A stretch of 64,000 bases of DNA from Staphylococcus massiliensis CCUG 55927. GTDB lineage: Bacteria; Bacillota; Bacilli; Staphylococcales; Staphylococcaceae. A program made the translations under genes and the position numbers. The notes under the pieces were generated by a model that was not told the DNA's origin, made no database searches, and saw only the letters and a list, made by a program, of their open reading frames with translations. The stretch is from NCBI RefSeq assembly GCF_000298075.1, contig NZ_JH815594.1:22265-86264 (forward strand), read 5' to 3'. The first letter of the stretch is position 1; every line of letters begins with the position of its first letter. Below are positions 51,719 to 60,405 of the stretch, one piece after another.

Positions 51719-52474
51719 TTAATCATATTCCTTAACGATTTGATATTGAAAGCCTTGATATACATAACCTTGTTGTATGTACATATCTTTAGCGGTATCT
51801 TCACCGTCAGCTACGAGTATGATCGGTCTTTCTTGAGCTAGCTCTCCAACAAATTGTTGCATCGTTCGACCGATACCTCGGTTGCGATACGCCTCAATGA
51901 CACCGAACCCATCTATTTCAACTACTTCATCTGAAATAATGACATTCATAATGCCTACTGGGTTACCTTCATAATACGCAAGTAAACATGTTTCAGGCTG
52001 TGTATCAAAGCCATCAATCAGATTTTGTCGCGCTTCTTCCATAAAGCTTTGACCGTAAGGCGCTGAGAACGTATCAAATATTTCGAGATACGCATCTAAA
52101 TTTTCGCGGTCAACAATCGCGACAGAGACTTGCGGTAGCTTTTCAAAGAGAGAAAGCTCAGAAGCTTCAATGGCATATAATTCGAGTACACCGACCTCAA
52201 AGCCAAGTTGATGGAGTTTAGCTTGCAGCGCTTGAGATGGCGCGATGTTCTCTGGAAACATCATGCAGACATGGTGCGCGCCATAAGATATATGCATCTC
52301 ACGTTGGTCACGTATATCAGCTTGTAATTGCTTGAAATCTGGCATCACATGATAAATCCATTTATTGGTATCGAATGATGCCGGAAACTCGCGATTACGA
52401 TGAATGGTATAACGGTCGTTATGGATGTGTTCTAAACTATTAATGTTGATGTGCGACATGTGAATACCATCCAT
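51719..52474 (-). CDS. GNAT-family N-acetyltransferase
   Basis: 251 residues from ATG 52474 (MDGIHMSHIN), 8 bp after AAGGGG. The acetyl-CoA site is in VIEAYRNRGIGRTMQQFVGE (about residue 185). The N-terminal half is a second, degenerate fold of the type seen in double-GNAT proteins. It starts about 15 bp after bioY and is probably co-transcribed with it; whether its substrate relates to biotin is unknown. Confidence 0.82.
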   Translation of the reverse strand: MDGIHMSHININSLEHIHNDRYTIHRNREFPASFDTNKWIYHVMPDFKQLQADIRDQREMHISYGAHHVCMMFPENIAPSQALQAKLHQLGFEVGVLELYAIEASELSLFEKLPQVSVAIVDRENLDAYLEIFDTFSAPYGQSFMEEARQNLIDGFDTQPETCLLAYYEGNPVGIMNVIISDEVVEIDGFGVIEAYRNRGIGRTMQQFVGELAQERPIILVADGEDTAKDMYIQQGYVYQGFQYQIVKEYD

Positions 52475-52489
52475 CTTAATCACCCCTTC

Positions 52490-53044
52490 TTAGTCACGCG
52501 CCATAAGTTTTTGAAACTGTGGATTCTTATGTAAAGCGACACCGATAATGGTTGCTACGATTGCTTTCACAATATCACCAGGTAAGAACGATAAGCAAGC
52601 TAAAACCGTTTTATCGACAGGTAGGTTCGTCACAATGCCCATCACGATACATCCGACAATATCTAGTAATAATACACCGAACGTTAATGTGATGATAAAG
52701 ACGCGTTTGAAGTCAACTTTCTTAATGACCTTTTCTCTAAAGTAACCTATTAGAAAAGCCACAATCGGATACATTATGATGAAGCCTGCACTTGGGCCGA
52801 ATAAAATACCAATTGACCCTCGGCCGCCTGGTAGTAGAGGTACGCCGACGATTACAAGTAATAGGAAAATTAGCACGCTTAATGGTCCGAGTGCCATGCC
52901 TAAGATGATACCGGCTAAGTAAATACCGATATTTTGTAAGACGATGGGTACTGGCACAAATGGTAGCGGAATCGGAGGAACGAGTCCTAATACAGCGATA
53001 ATTGCTGCCATTAGCGCTACGTACACTAAATGTTTTGTCTTCAT
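52490..53044 (-). CDS. bioY: Biotin ECF transporter S component BioY
   Basis: 184 residues, six membrane helices. GLVPPIPLPFVPVPIVLQNIG at the N-terminus and VGVPLLPGGRGSIGILFGPSAG contain the biotin-pocket residues of the BioY family. It needs the EcfA1-EcfA2-EcfT module (encoded at 6356-8824). A BirA-type operator overlaps its promoter. Confidence 0.94.
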   Translation of the reverse strand: MKTKHLVYVALMAAIIAVLGLVPPIPLPFVPVPIVLQNIGIYLAGIILGMALGPLSVLIFLLLVIVGVPLLPGGRGSIGILFGPSAGFIIMYPIVAFLIGYFREKVIKKVDFKRVFIITLTFGVLLLDIVGCIVMGIVTNLPVDKTVLACLSFLPGDIVKAIVATIIGVALHKNPQFQKLMARD

Positions 53045-53074
53045 AAATCTTGCCTCCTAAAAAATCATGAAATG

Positions 53075-53080
53075 ATTATA
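53075..53080 (-). promoter_or_regulatory. bioY extended -10
   Basis: Minus strand TGATATAAT, a good extended -10, 30 bp before the start codon. Confidence 0.6.
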
Positions 53081-53087
53081 TCATAGT

Positions 53088-53116
53088 TGTTAACCAAAAT
53101 ACATATTTAGTTTACA
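53088..53116. promoter_or_regulatory. Putative BirA operator of bioY
   Basis: TGTTAAC (53088-53094) and GTTTACA (53110-53116) are inverted half-sites 15 bp apart, matching the BirA pattern TGTWAAC-N15-GTTWACA. It lies immediately upstream of the bioY -10, so biotinoyl-AMP-bound BirA would block transcription. Confidence 0.75.
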
Positions 53117-53225
53117 TTTAGTTGAGGTACGCTTGGTTGGTGATCGGGTTTGAGTAATAGGTGGTTGTTCGGTTAGGATGTATTGTTGAAAAGGTACAGC
53201 GAGAGATACATGATGAGGCAGTATC
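53117..53225. other. Spacer between bioY operator and array A
   Basis: About 110 bp with no ORF or repeat match. Confidence 0.4.
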
Positions 53226-53635
53226 GCGTCGGTTTCGATTGCTCATTCCGACGTTATTAGGCTTTTGCGTCGGTTTTGATCGCGCATTCCGACGCTATTC
53301 GGCTCTTGCGTCGGTTTCGGTTACTCATTCCGACGCTATTCGAGATTTGCGTCGGTTTCGATTGCGCATTCCGATGTTATTCTGCTTTTGCGTCGGTTTC
53401 GATTACTCATTCCGACGTTATTCGGCTTTTGCATCGGTTTCGGTTACTCATTCCGACGCTATTTGAGTTTTGCGTCGGTTTCGATCGCCTATTCCGACGC
53501 TATTCGGCTTTAGCATCGGTTTCGATCGCGCATTCCGACGCTATTCGTGTTTTGCGTCGGTTTCGATCGCCCATTCCGACGCTATTTGAGCTTAGCGTCG
53601 GTTTCGGTTATTTATTCCGACGCTATTTGCTAAGC
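53226..53635. repeat. Tandem array A: ten 41-bp units with inverted arms
   Basis: Units begin at 53226, 53267, 53308, 53349, 53390, 53431, 53472, 53513, 53554 and 53595, exactly 41 bp apart. Each unit is GCGTCGG, a 15-nt core close to TTTCGATYGCGCATT, then CCGACGC, then a spacer near TATTCGGCTTTT. Arm changes between units (gcatcgg, ccgatgt, ccgacgt) are all transitions, and in one of the two strands they keep G-U pairing. Not coding: 41 is not a multiple of 3 and frames repeat. Confidence 0.95.
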
Positions 53636-53702
53636 AAAATGCTATTTATTAAAATTTAAACTTAAACACTTACAGATTGAATGTATTTTTTACTTCTTAC
53701 CA

Positions 53703-54112
53703 ACTTGTGGTATCTTAACCAGTTGGCAACGGTTCGCTTAGCGACTTGTGGTACCGCCACTAGTTGGTAACGGCTCGCTTAGCAACTTGTTGCACCTTCA
53801 CTAGTTGGCAACGGCTCCCTTAGCGACTTGTGACATCTCCACTAGTTGGCAATAGCCCCCTTAGCGACTTGTGACATCTCCACTAGTTGGCAATAGCTCG
53901 CTTAGCAACTTGTCGCATCTCCACTAGTTGGTAACTCCGCTTTTAACAACTTGTCGCATCTTCACTAGTTGGCAACGGTTAACTTAGCGACTTGTGACTC
54001 CTTCACTAGTTGGTAACGGCCCTCTTAGCAACTTGTCGCATCTCCACTAGTTGGTAACGGCTCGCTTAGCAACTTGTGGTATCCACACTAGTTGGTAAGA
54101 TTGATTAACATT
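53703..54112. repeat. Tandem array B: ten 41-bp units with inverted arms
   Basis: Units begin at 53703, 53744, 53785, 53826, 53867, 53908, 53949, 53990, 54031 and 54072. Each is CAACT (or CGACT), a 15-nt core near TGTCGCATCTCCACT, then AGTTG, then a spacer such as GTAACGGCTCGCTTAG. The alternation of CAACT and CGACT preserves a G-U pair with AGTTG. The last unit fades after about 54098. Confidence 0.95.
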
Positions 54113-54149
54113 AATTCATACTGTAACTATTATATCCAAGTGATATGCC

Positions 54150-54552
54150 CACTTGGCTCTTATTGCTATTTAACAGCCATGTTGACCAACCACTTGGCTC
54201 TTATTCCCAATTAGCAGCCATGTCGCGACTCCACTTGGATCTTATTCCCATTTAACAGCCATGCCGACCTACTACTTGGCTCTTACACTCAATTAGCAGC
54301 CATGTCGCGACTCCACTTGGCTCTTATTCCCAATTAGCAGCCATGTCGACCAACCACTTGGCTCTTATCCCTGATTTATAGCCATGTCGCGACTTCACTT
54401 GGCTCTTACACTCAATTAATAGCCATGTCACGACTCCACTTGGCTCTTATTCTTGATTTACAGCCATGTCGACCAACCACTTGGCTCTTACACTCAATTA
54501 ACAGCCATGTCGCGACTCCACTTGGCTCTTACCCCAATCTACTAAAGCCACT
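54150..54552. repeat. Tandem array C: about ten 41-bp units with inverted arms
   Basis: Units begin at 54150, 54191, 54232, 54273, 54314, 54355, 54396, 54437, 54478 and 54519. Each AGCCA, then a 15-nt core TGTCGCGACTCCACT or TGTCGACCAACCACT, then TGGCT. The cores differ from those of array B at about two positions in the commonest form. The first unit lacks a left arm and the last is degenerate. Confidence 0.95.
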
Positions 54553-54692
54553 AATATAAAAACGTACAGAATTGACGATATAACATGTACAATTCCCTCA
54601 ACCACTTATCCAAATCTTGCTTCAAAACCAAGTACCCATTAACCACCCATAAATCATCCAGCATCCACCGTATACCCTCACCACAATTCCGC
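54553..54692. other. Spacer after array C
   Basis: No ORF and no further 41-bp units seen. Confidence 0.4.
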
Positions 54693-54741
54693 ATAAAAAA
54701 ATACACCTAACGGCACGTGACCAAAACGTGAGCTAAGTGTA
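54693..54741 (-). terminator. Terminator of the DUF454 gene
   Basis: TACACTTAGC pairs with GTTAGGTGTA (G-U pairs included) and inner ACGTGAGC/ACGTG; on the minus strand TTTTTTT follows. Confidence 0.7.
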
Positions 54742-54761
54742 ATTCTTTATTATGAAAGCTT

Positions 54762-55136
54762 TTAATGTCCTTCATCTGGCGGTAACGTTTTAACAAATCT
54801 AAATAAGACATAGGTTTGGAGTGTTACCATAATGAGCAAACCGATACGCATCCAAAACATATCTAACATGTATAATGAAAAACCTACTACGATATATAAA
54901 CTGATTAACAGTTGAATCTTACGCTTCATGGTATATCCCCGTTTTTCTTTAAGATCAAGGACATAAGCTTTATATACTTTTGTTGCGACGAGCCAGTCGT
55001 GGAAACGCTTAGAGCTTTTCGCAAAACAGAGCACGGCAACAAGTAGAAATGGCGTCGTCGGAAGCAAAGGTAGGACCGCACCTAAGAATCCTAACGCCAC
55101 AAATATGCAACCTAATATAACTAATACAACCCGCAT
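54762..55136 (-). CDS. YbaN/DUF454-family small membrane protein
   Basis: 124 residues from ATG 55136 (MRVVLVILG), after AAGGAGG; the ATG at 55157 is not used. The N-terminal segment GFLGAVLPLLPTTPFLLVAVLCFAKSSKRFHDWL is the DUF454 signature, and two more hydrophobic segments follow. Function unknown; its relatives are inner-membrane proteins. Confidence 0.85.
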   Translation of the reverse strand: MRVVLVILGCIFVALGFLGAVLPLLPTTPFLLVAVLCFAKSSKRFHDWLVATKVYKAYVLDLKEKRGYTMKRKIQLLISLYIVVGFSLYMLDMFWMRIGLLIMVTLQTYVLFRFVKTLPPDEGH

Positions 55137-55257
55137 GTAAACCTCCTTCGGGCGCAATTACGTAAATCGTACCCATAACGCATTACATGATTTATATCTA
55201 TTTTACAATGCCCTAAATTAAGTTTACAAGCCTAGCATATTATAATTTGCATATAAA

Positions 55258-56403
55258 TTAGGATAATACTGATTTTGCGATATTTGTATAAGCCATATCT
55301 TCCATAGGTGGATTGTGTAAACCAGCTCTAATATCGCGGTAATAACGCTGTAAAGGTCGTTCCATTTCGAGGCTTTTCGCACCAACAATACGCATCGCCA
55401 TATCGACAACATCAATACCGTTGTTCATCACGACAACTTTACTTGCCGCTGTCTCGTTACGAATATCATCATCAGGACCTAAATATTGATACGCTTCAGC
55501 CGTACTGTATAAGAAATGACGCGCGCTCATCAACTTCGTCTCCATCACGCCAATATTCTGTTGAACGGTTGGAATATCCCCAATAACACCTTCAATACTA
55601 TTAGGCGAATACGTCTTCGCAAAGTCCACGGCATAGTCTCTCGCTGCTTGCGCAATACCTAAATAACTAGATGGAATGTGAAGTAACCAGCCATACTGAC
55701 CTTTAGGCCCGTCACCTTTAACTTCAACAAAGTAACGCTCAGGCACTTTCACATCTTCTAAAATTAAATCATGACTTTCAGTAGCACGCATGCCAACCAT
55801 GTTCCAATTATCCGCAATCGAAACGCCTTCAAAGTCTTTAGGCACCATAAAGAATCCAACTGTATTTAGTGCCTCAACATACGCACCTACAATAAAGTGC
55901 GTTAAGCGTTTACTCATAGACGTAAACGTTTTAACACCATTTAACATATAGCCATCATCCGTTTTGACAGCATGCGTACCCGGTTTACCACCGCGAGTAG
56001 GACTTCCAGTTTCCGCTTCACTCACTGCACGGTTCATTAACGCACCTTGCTTCGTTAACTCTGCTACCTCATCTAATAGGTTTGGATCCCAGTGTCTCTT
56101 CTCGAAAAGCTCTCCAATTAAACCAACGTGCCAACCGATTGATAAAGCTGTCGCACCATCGATAGACCCTAAATAATCTTGTAATACCACAAGATCCATG
56201 ACCGTAGCACCTTCACCGCCGTAAGCTTTAGGTAACGTCATTTTCGTATAACCTTCTTTGATTAACCAATCGATATTTTCATACGGAAAACGCGCATTAA
56301 TATCATTGTCATGCGCCCTTTGTTCGAAAGTTTCACGAATACCTTCAAACTTTTCAATCCACTTTTTTTGAATATCTGATTGAATTAAAGCAGACTTTTT
56401 CAT
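55258..56403 (-). CDS. Acyl-CoA dehydrogenase-family flavoenzyme
   Basis: 381 residues. N-terminal alpha domain with TLPKAYGGEGATVMDLVVLQ, the FAD-binding middle domain with AVSEAETGSPTRGG and LNGVKTFTSMSK, and the C-terminal helical domain. It groups by its motifs with acyl-CoA-dehydrogenase-like proteins such as SfnC/DszC used in sulfur acquisition, but the catalytic Glu cannot be assigned. The divergent ABC transporter shares its control region. Confidence 0.8.
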   Translation of the reverse strand: MKKSALIQSDIQKKWIEKFEGIRETFEQRAHDNDINARFPYENIDWLIKEGYTKMTLPKAYGGEGATVMDLVVLQDYLGSIDGATALSIGWHVGLIGELFEKRHWDPNLLDEVAELTKQGALMNRAVSEAETGSPTRGGKPGTHAVKTDDGYMLNGVKTFTSMSKRLTHFIVGAYVEALNTVGFFMVPKDFEGVSIADNWNMVGMRATESHDLILEDVKVPERYFVEVKGDGPKGQYGWLLHIPSSYLGIAQAARDYAVDFAKTYSPNSIEGVIGDIPTVQQNIGVMETKLMSARHFLYSTAEAYQYLGPDDDIRNETAASKVVVMNNGIDVVDMAMRIVGAKSLEMERPLQRYYRDIRAGLHNPPMEDMAYTNIAKSVLS

Positions 56404-56478
56404 TATATATCACTCCACGATTCTTATTATCCTTAGTGTATAACTCGACATTGAATTTTTCAAGGCTTTAAAACAAAT

Positions 56479-56505
56479 TAATTCCGACTTTACTTATATG
56501 AATTA
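56479..56505. promoter_or_regulatory. Putative CymR operator between the flavoenzyme and ABC transporter
   Basis: TAATTC (56479-56484) and GAATTA (56500-56505) are perfect inverted half-sites in a 27-bp site. On the minus strand it ends GGAATTA. This resembles the CymR motif, a cysteine-metabolism repressor site of staphylococci and Bacillus. It lies in the 148-bp divergent intergenic region. Match is by eye, not scored. Confidence 0.55.
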
Positions 56506-56551
56506 ATGTGATAACTTCTTTTTAATCACTATTTTCAAAGGAGTCTCGCGC

Positions 56552-57289
56552 ATGATACACGTTAGGGAATTAAATTCACATTATGACAACAACCATATAC
56601 TTAAAGATGTTTCATTTGACGTGCCTAAAGGTACGGTCACAACGATTATTGGCCCTAGTGGCTCTGGTAAGACCTCACTACTCAGAACATTAAACGCTTT
56701 AAAACTGCCAAGTAGTGGTGAAATTGAAATTAATAACTTTGTCTTCAACGCTTCCAGCAAAATAACTAAAAAAGACGTTACGCAATTACGTGATCATTCT
56801 TCAATGGTCTTCCAAAATTACAACCTATTTAAAAATAAAACCGTACTCGAAAACGTTACAGAAGGCTTGATATACGGTCAAAACATGGAGAAACAACAAG
56901 CCATCGATACGGCACTACCTCACCTTGAACAAGTTGGTTTAATTGCGCATAAAGATAAATATCCCGCTCAACTATCAGGTGGTCAAAGTCAACGTGTCGG
57001 TATCGTACGTGCACTTGCTTTACATAAAAAGATTCTACTCTTAGACGAACCTACCTCATCACTTGATGTGGAATCTATTAAAAGTATTTTAGAACTGATC
57101 AAATCAATCGCAAAACAAGGTATCACGATGGTTCTAGTGACCCATGAAATTCAATTTGCGAAACAAATATCAGACCAAATTTTATTTATTGACGATGGTC
57201 AAATTATTGAACGCGGTACCCCACAAGCAGTACTTGAAGAAAGCCAGTCACCGCGCGTGAAAAAATTCTTAAATCAAATCAATGAATAG
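56552..57289 (+). CDS. Amino-acid ABC transporter ATPase
   Basis: 245 residues. Walker A GPSGSGKTS (about 33-41), signature LSGGQSQRVGIV, Walker B ILLLDEP, switch His in VTHEI: a polar-amino-acid (PAAT) type ATPase. It starts after AAGGAG. The following gene starts 11 bp after its stop. Confidence 0.93.
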   Translation: MIHVRELNSHYDNNHILKDVSFDVPKGTVTTIIGPSGSGKTSLLRTLNALKLPSSGEIEINNFVFNASSKITKKDVTQLRDHSSMVFQNYNLFKNKTVLENVTEGLIYGQNMEKQQAIDTALPHLEQVGLIAHKDKYPAQLSGGQSQRVGIVRALALHKKILLLDEPTSSLDVESIKSILELIKSIAKQGITMVLVTHEIQFAKQISDQILFIDDGQIIERGTPQAVLEESQSPRVKKFLNQINE

Positions 57290-57299
57290 GAGGGTCCCT

Positions 57300-58145
57300 A
57301 TGAAACGCATTGTATTGCTATTGATATTCGCCGTCATACTCTCTGGTTGCGGCGCCAACTCAACTCAAAAAGCGACAAAAGATAACCCTAGAACAATCAA
57401 AGTTGCTTTATCAGCAGAAGTCAATCCGCCCTACTTTTACACAGATGAACATAACCAATACAAAGGGCTAGATATGGAATACATGAAGATGCTCGAGGAG
57501 AAGCTACCTCAATATCGCTTTAAATATGAATTAGGTGAAGAAGAATCGAACTTAGTCGGATTAGGTTCTAAGAAATATGACATGGCGATTAACTGGTTCT
57601 TTAAAACAAAGGAACGTGAACAAAAATTCTTATACCAAGATGTCCCTTATAGTTACGCGTTACCAATGCTTGCCGTTCATGAATCAAACCAAGATATTCA
57701 TCAGCTAAGTGACCTTCATGACAAACGTCTAACGCCTATGTCACCAAGTGGTGGTTTATATTCCATCTTAATGTCGCATAACGCAACACACGATAAGAAG
57801 ATTAAAATTGATACTTTACAATCACCATCTAACGGCAATAATCTTCAGATGATTGAAGATAAAAGACGAGATGCCATGCTCATCAACTGGAATACGTATA
57901 GCGCCGTCCAAAAAGCGATACATACCAAAACTAAAATTGGTGGCATCGTTAAAAAAGAACCGCTTCATATCGTCTATCACAAAGATGAGCAACGTTTACA
58001 CGATGATATCGATCAAGCAACGAAAGAGCTTCATCAAGAAGGTAAGCTACAAAAGCTATCTCAAAAATACATGAACATAGACGTATTTGAAGATATTGAG
58101 ACATTGAACGCGAAAAAAGATAAATTGGAGGAGAAAGCACAATGA
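57300..58145 (+). CDS. ABC transporter substrate-binding lipoprotein
   Basis: 281 residues from ATG 57300 after AGGAGGG; an ATG at 57282 lies within the ATPase gene. Signal peptide with lipobox LSGC, lipidated Cys near residue 17. SBP_bac_3 features: EVNPPYFYTDEHNQYKGLDMEYMKML, and YDMAINWFFKTKEREQKFLY. The C-terminal ends overlap the next gene by 4 bp. Likely substrate a polar amino acid or sulfur amino acid. Confidence 0.88.
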   Translation: MKRIVLLLIFAVILSGCGANSTQKATKDNPRTIKVALSAEVNPPYFYTDEHNQYKGLDMEYMKMLEEKLPQYRFKYELGEEESNLVGLGSKKYDMAINWFFKTKEREQKFLYQDVPYSYALPMLAVHESNQDIHQLSDLHDKRLTPMSPSGGLYSILMSHNATHDKKIKIDTLQSPSNGNNLQMIEDKRRDAMLINWNTYSAVQKAIHTKTKIGGIVKKEPLHIVYHKDEQRLHDDIDQATKELHQEGKLQKLSQKYMNIDVFEDIETLNAKKDKLEEKAQ

Positions 58146-58825
58146 CATTTTTAGAATGGATTGATTTATTCAAACAAATTTTAAGACAACTTCCAATCAC
58201 ACTATTCATATTCGCGTTCGCGCTTGTCTTTTCAATTTTATTCGGGTTCGTACTCGCTTATATACGCATTCAAAACATTAAAGGTCTGTCATTCATCGTA
58301 AGAATTTTCCAGTCATTCATTCGAAGCACACCACTCATCTTGCAATTATTCTTAGTTTACTTTGCATTACCACAAGTGTTGCTTCTAATCGGCATCAACA
58401 TCAATCACTTAGACCGCTTTTGGTTTATCGTGCTCGCATTCTCACTTCATACAAGTGCATACATCGCTGAAATCATGCGCGCCGCATACTTATCCGTAGA
58501 TTACGGTCAAATTGAAGCGGCGAAAACAGTCGGCATGAAACCTAAGGACATCTTATTACGAATACTGTTGCCACAGGCTTTTAAAAATAGCGTACCGAAT
58601 ATGACGACTCAAACCATAGAATTATTCAAAGATACATCAATCGCATTCACAATCGGTATTATCGACATGATGGGTCAAGTGAACCTTATTATCGGCAACA
58701 ACTACGGTCTTGGCATGTTAGAAGTTTACGTCGCGATTTCAATCATTTATTGGATCATATGTATCCTCATCCAAGCGACACTTACCGCCATCGATAAAAA
58801 ATTAGAAATATCAAAAACAAGTTGA
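58142..58825 (+). CDS. ABC transporter permease 1
   Basis: 227 residues and about five membrane helices. The EAA loop is IEAAKTVGMKPKDILLRILLP. It overlaps the binding-protein gene by 4 bp. HisM/GlnP type, probably forming a heterodimer with the next permease. Confidence 0.9.
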   Translation: MTFLEWIDLFKQILRQLPITLFIFAFALVFSILFGFVLAYIRIQNIKGLSFIVRIFQSFIRSTPLILQLFLVYFALPQVLLLIGININHLDRFWFIVLAFSLHTSAYIAEIMRAAYLSVDYGQIEAAKTVGMKPKDILLRILLPQAFKNSVPNMTTQTIELFKDTSIAFTIGIIDMMGQVNLIIGNNYGLGMLEVYVAISIIYWIICILIQATLTAIDKKLEISKTS

Positions 58826-58835
58826 GGTGAAATAA

Positions 58836-59528
58836 ATGTCATTCTGGATTCATAGTTTTATAGAAGTCTTTAAAGGATTACCATACACATTACTTATCAC
58901 ATGCGGTGCATTCTTATTAAGCATCATACTCGGCACGATGACCGCTTTATTTCAAATCAAGCGTATCCCTGTCCTACACCAGCTCACGACGGTCTATAAC
59001 TCTTTCATGAGAAGTACACCTTTAATTGTGCAATTATTCGTGTTCTATTATGGGACGCCAGCTTTCATCATGTGGTTAAACCAAGTCTTCAAGACATCCC
59101 TAAATCCAGACAGCGTGCACCCTTTAACTATCGCATTTATCGCATTCTCACTGCACGCAACCGCTTATCTATCCGAAACCATCAAGAGTGGGTTCTACGC
59201 AGTGGATGATGCGCAAGTTGAAGCGGGTCTCACAGTCGGACTTAGCCAGCGCGATTTATATCGTCGCATTATCATTCCACAAGCCTTCATGTACGCGTTA
59301 CCAAACATCGAGAACCAATTCATCATGTTATTAAAGGGAACGTCATTAGCATTCGCCATCCAAATTCCAGAAATCATTGCGAATAGTCATTTAGTCGCGA
59401 ATGAGGGCTATCGTTTCATCGAAGTTTATAGTATTGCCGCCCTGTTATATTGGGCAATTGCCATCATCATTGAAGCAATATTTAAGAAAGTCGCCCTAAC
59501 GAAAGGTCGTTTCTTATACGCAAACTAA
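58836..59528 (+). CDS. ABC transporter permease 2
   Basis: 230 residues. The EAA loop is VEAGLTVGLSQRDLYRRIIIP. It follows the first permease by 10 bp. One ATPase, one binding protein and two permeases make a complete importer. Confidence 0.9.
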   Translation: MSFWIHSFIEVFKGLPYTLLITCGAFLLSIILGTMTALFQIKRIPVLHQLTTVYNSFMRSTPLIVQLFVFYYGTPAFIMWLNQVFKTSLNPDSVHPLTIAFIAFSLHATAYLSETIKSGFYAVDDAQVEAGLTVGLSQRDLYRRIIIPQAFMYALPNIENQFIMLLKGTSLAFAIQIPEIIANSHLVANEGYRFIEVYSIAALLYWAIAIIIEAIFKKVALTKGRFLYAN

Positions 59529-59586
59529 TTTTATTTTTCCCCTCTTTGAAAAGCCCTTCCCTGAATCAGTCTTTAATTTGAAAAAA

Positions 59587-59626
59587 GCCCAACCCACGAA
59601 TACTAAAATTCGAGGGTTGGGCTTCT
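59587..59626 (+). terminator. Terminator of the ABC transporter operon
   Basis: GCCCAACCC and GGGTTGGGC form a perfect 9-bp stem with an inner CGAAT/ATTCG; T-rich after. Confidence 0.85.
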
Positions 59627-59744
59627 TTACTACGACATTCGCCGTTACGTCTAACATATAACCTACAGGATAGTGAAACAGTACTGAAGAAATACCTAAA
59701 TTTGAGTGCTAAGACTACTTAAGTAGCGATTAAAGTTTCAAGCC

Positions 59745-60101
59745 TTACTCAAATACTAAATAAGATTCGATTTGATCAATAATCTTTTTAATCTTTTCAC
59801 GTTGTGTTTTAGAGATTTCAATAATAACTGTACGCTCATCTTTTAAGTTACGTTTCTTTGATACTAAATTCATATCTTTCAGCTTTTGAAGTGCTTTAGT
59901 GATGTAATATGGTTTTAGATTCGCAGCTTTCGTAATTTCTTTCATGTCGTATTTCTTTTTCTCACCATAATATACATATTCTAAAATAAATACTTCTTCA
60001 TATGTAAGTTGATGTTCCTTCTTAATGGTAGAAAAGATTTGTTTACACGTGTAGCTCAATTGTACTAAATGGGAAATATCATTTACTTTATATGGTTTCA
60101 C
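59745..60101 (-). CDS. sarR: SarA-family regulator SarR
   Basis: 118 residues from the GTG at 60101, spaced 8 bp from AGGAG (the longer GTG start at 60110 touches it). LTYEEVFILEYV, LKPYYITKALQKLKDMNLVSKKRNLKDERTVII match S. aureus SarR in these blocks as I recall them. SarR controls sarA and agr transcription in S. aureus by binding AT-rich DNA as a homodimer. Next to the two-domain Sar gene, as in S. aureus. Confidence 0.85.
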   Translation of the reverse strand: MKPYKVNDISHLVQLSYTCKQIFSTIKKEHQLTYEEVFILEYVYYGEKKKYDMKEITKAANLKPYYITKALQKLKDMNLVSKKRNLKDERTVIIEISKTQREKIKKIIDQIESYLVFE

Positions 60102-60110
60102 ATATATCAC

Positions 60111-60405
60111 TCCTATTGAAATTTCTCCAAGTATTTCATTGAGTTATATATGTCTATCTCTAACTATTAATCACTTGGATATATTTAAAAGTTATTTTTA
60201 TTTTATAATGCCCCCTTTAATAATTCAATAATTACTTTAATATTTTATTGAATAGCCCACAAATGTTAAAGTCATAATTCACAAAAAGTCTACCAATATG
60301 TAATTTATAAACCTTGTAATAGTAAGGAATTTGAAAGGTTGAACGTAATTAATAATTTTGTTTGCAGATTTAGTTACAATTGAAATTTCTTTTCGAAGTA
60401 AATAC
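60111..60405. other. AT-rich intergenic region, sarR promoter side
   Basis: About 295 bp, no ORF. The sarR promoter lies here; AT-rich stretches match the usual targets of Sar proteins but no consensus pair stands out. Confidence 0.4.

Noticed and set aside
53161..53659. Long open frames across array A giving Arg/Phe/Ser-rich repeated peptides
   Set aside because: They arise because 41-bp units lack stops in several frames; three units make 41 codons. No ribosome binding site and all frames look alike.
53226..54552. CRISPR array
   Set aside because: No constant repeats alternating with unique spacers, no cas genes; each unit is a near copy with paired arms.
53226..54552. Type III toxin-antitoxin RNA repeats
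   Set aside because: No toxN-like gene nearby, no promoter reading into the arrays seen.
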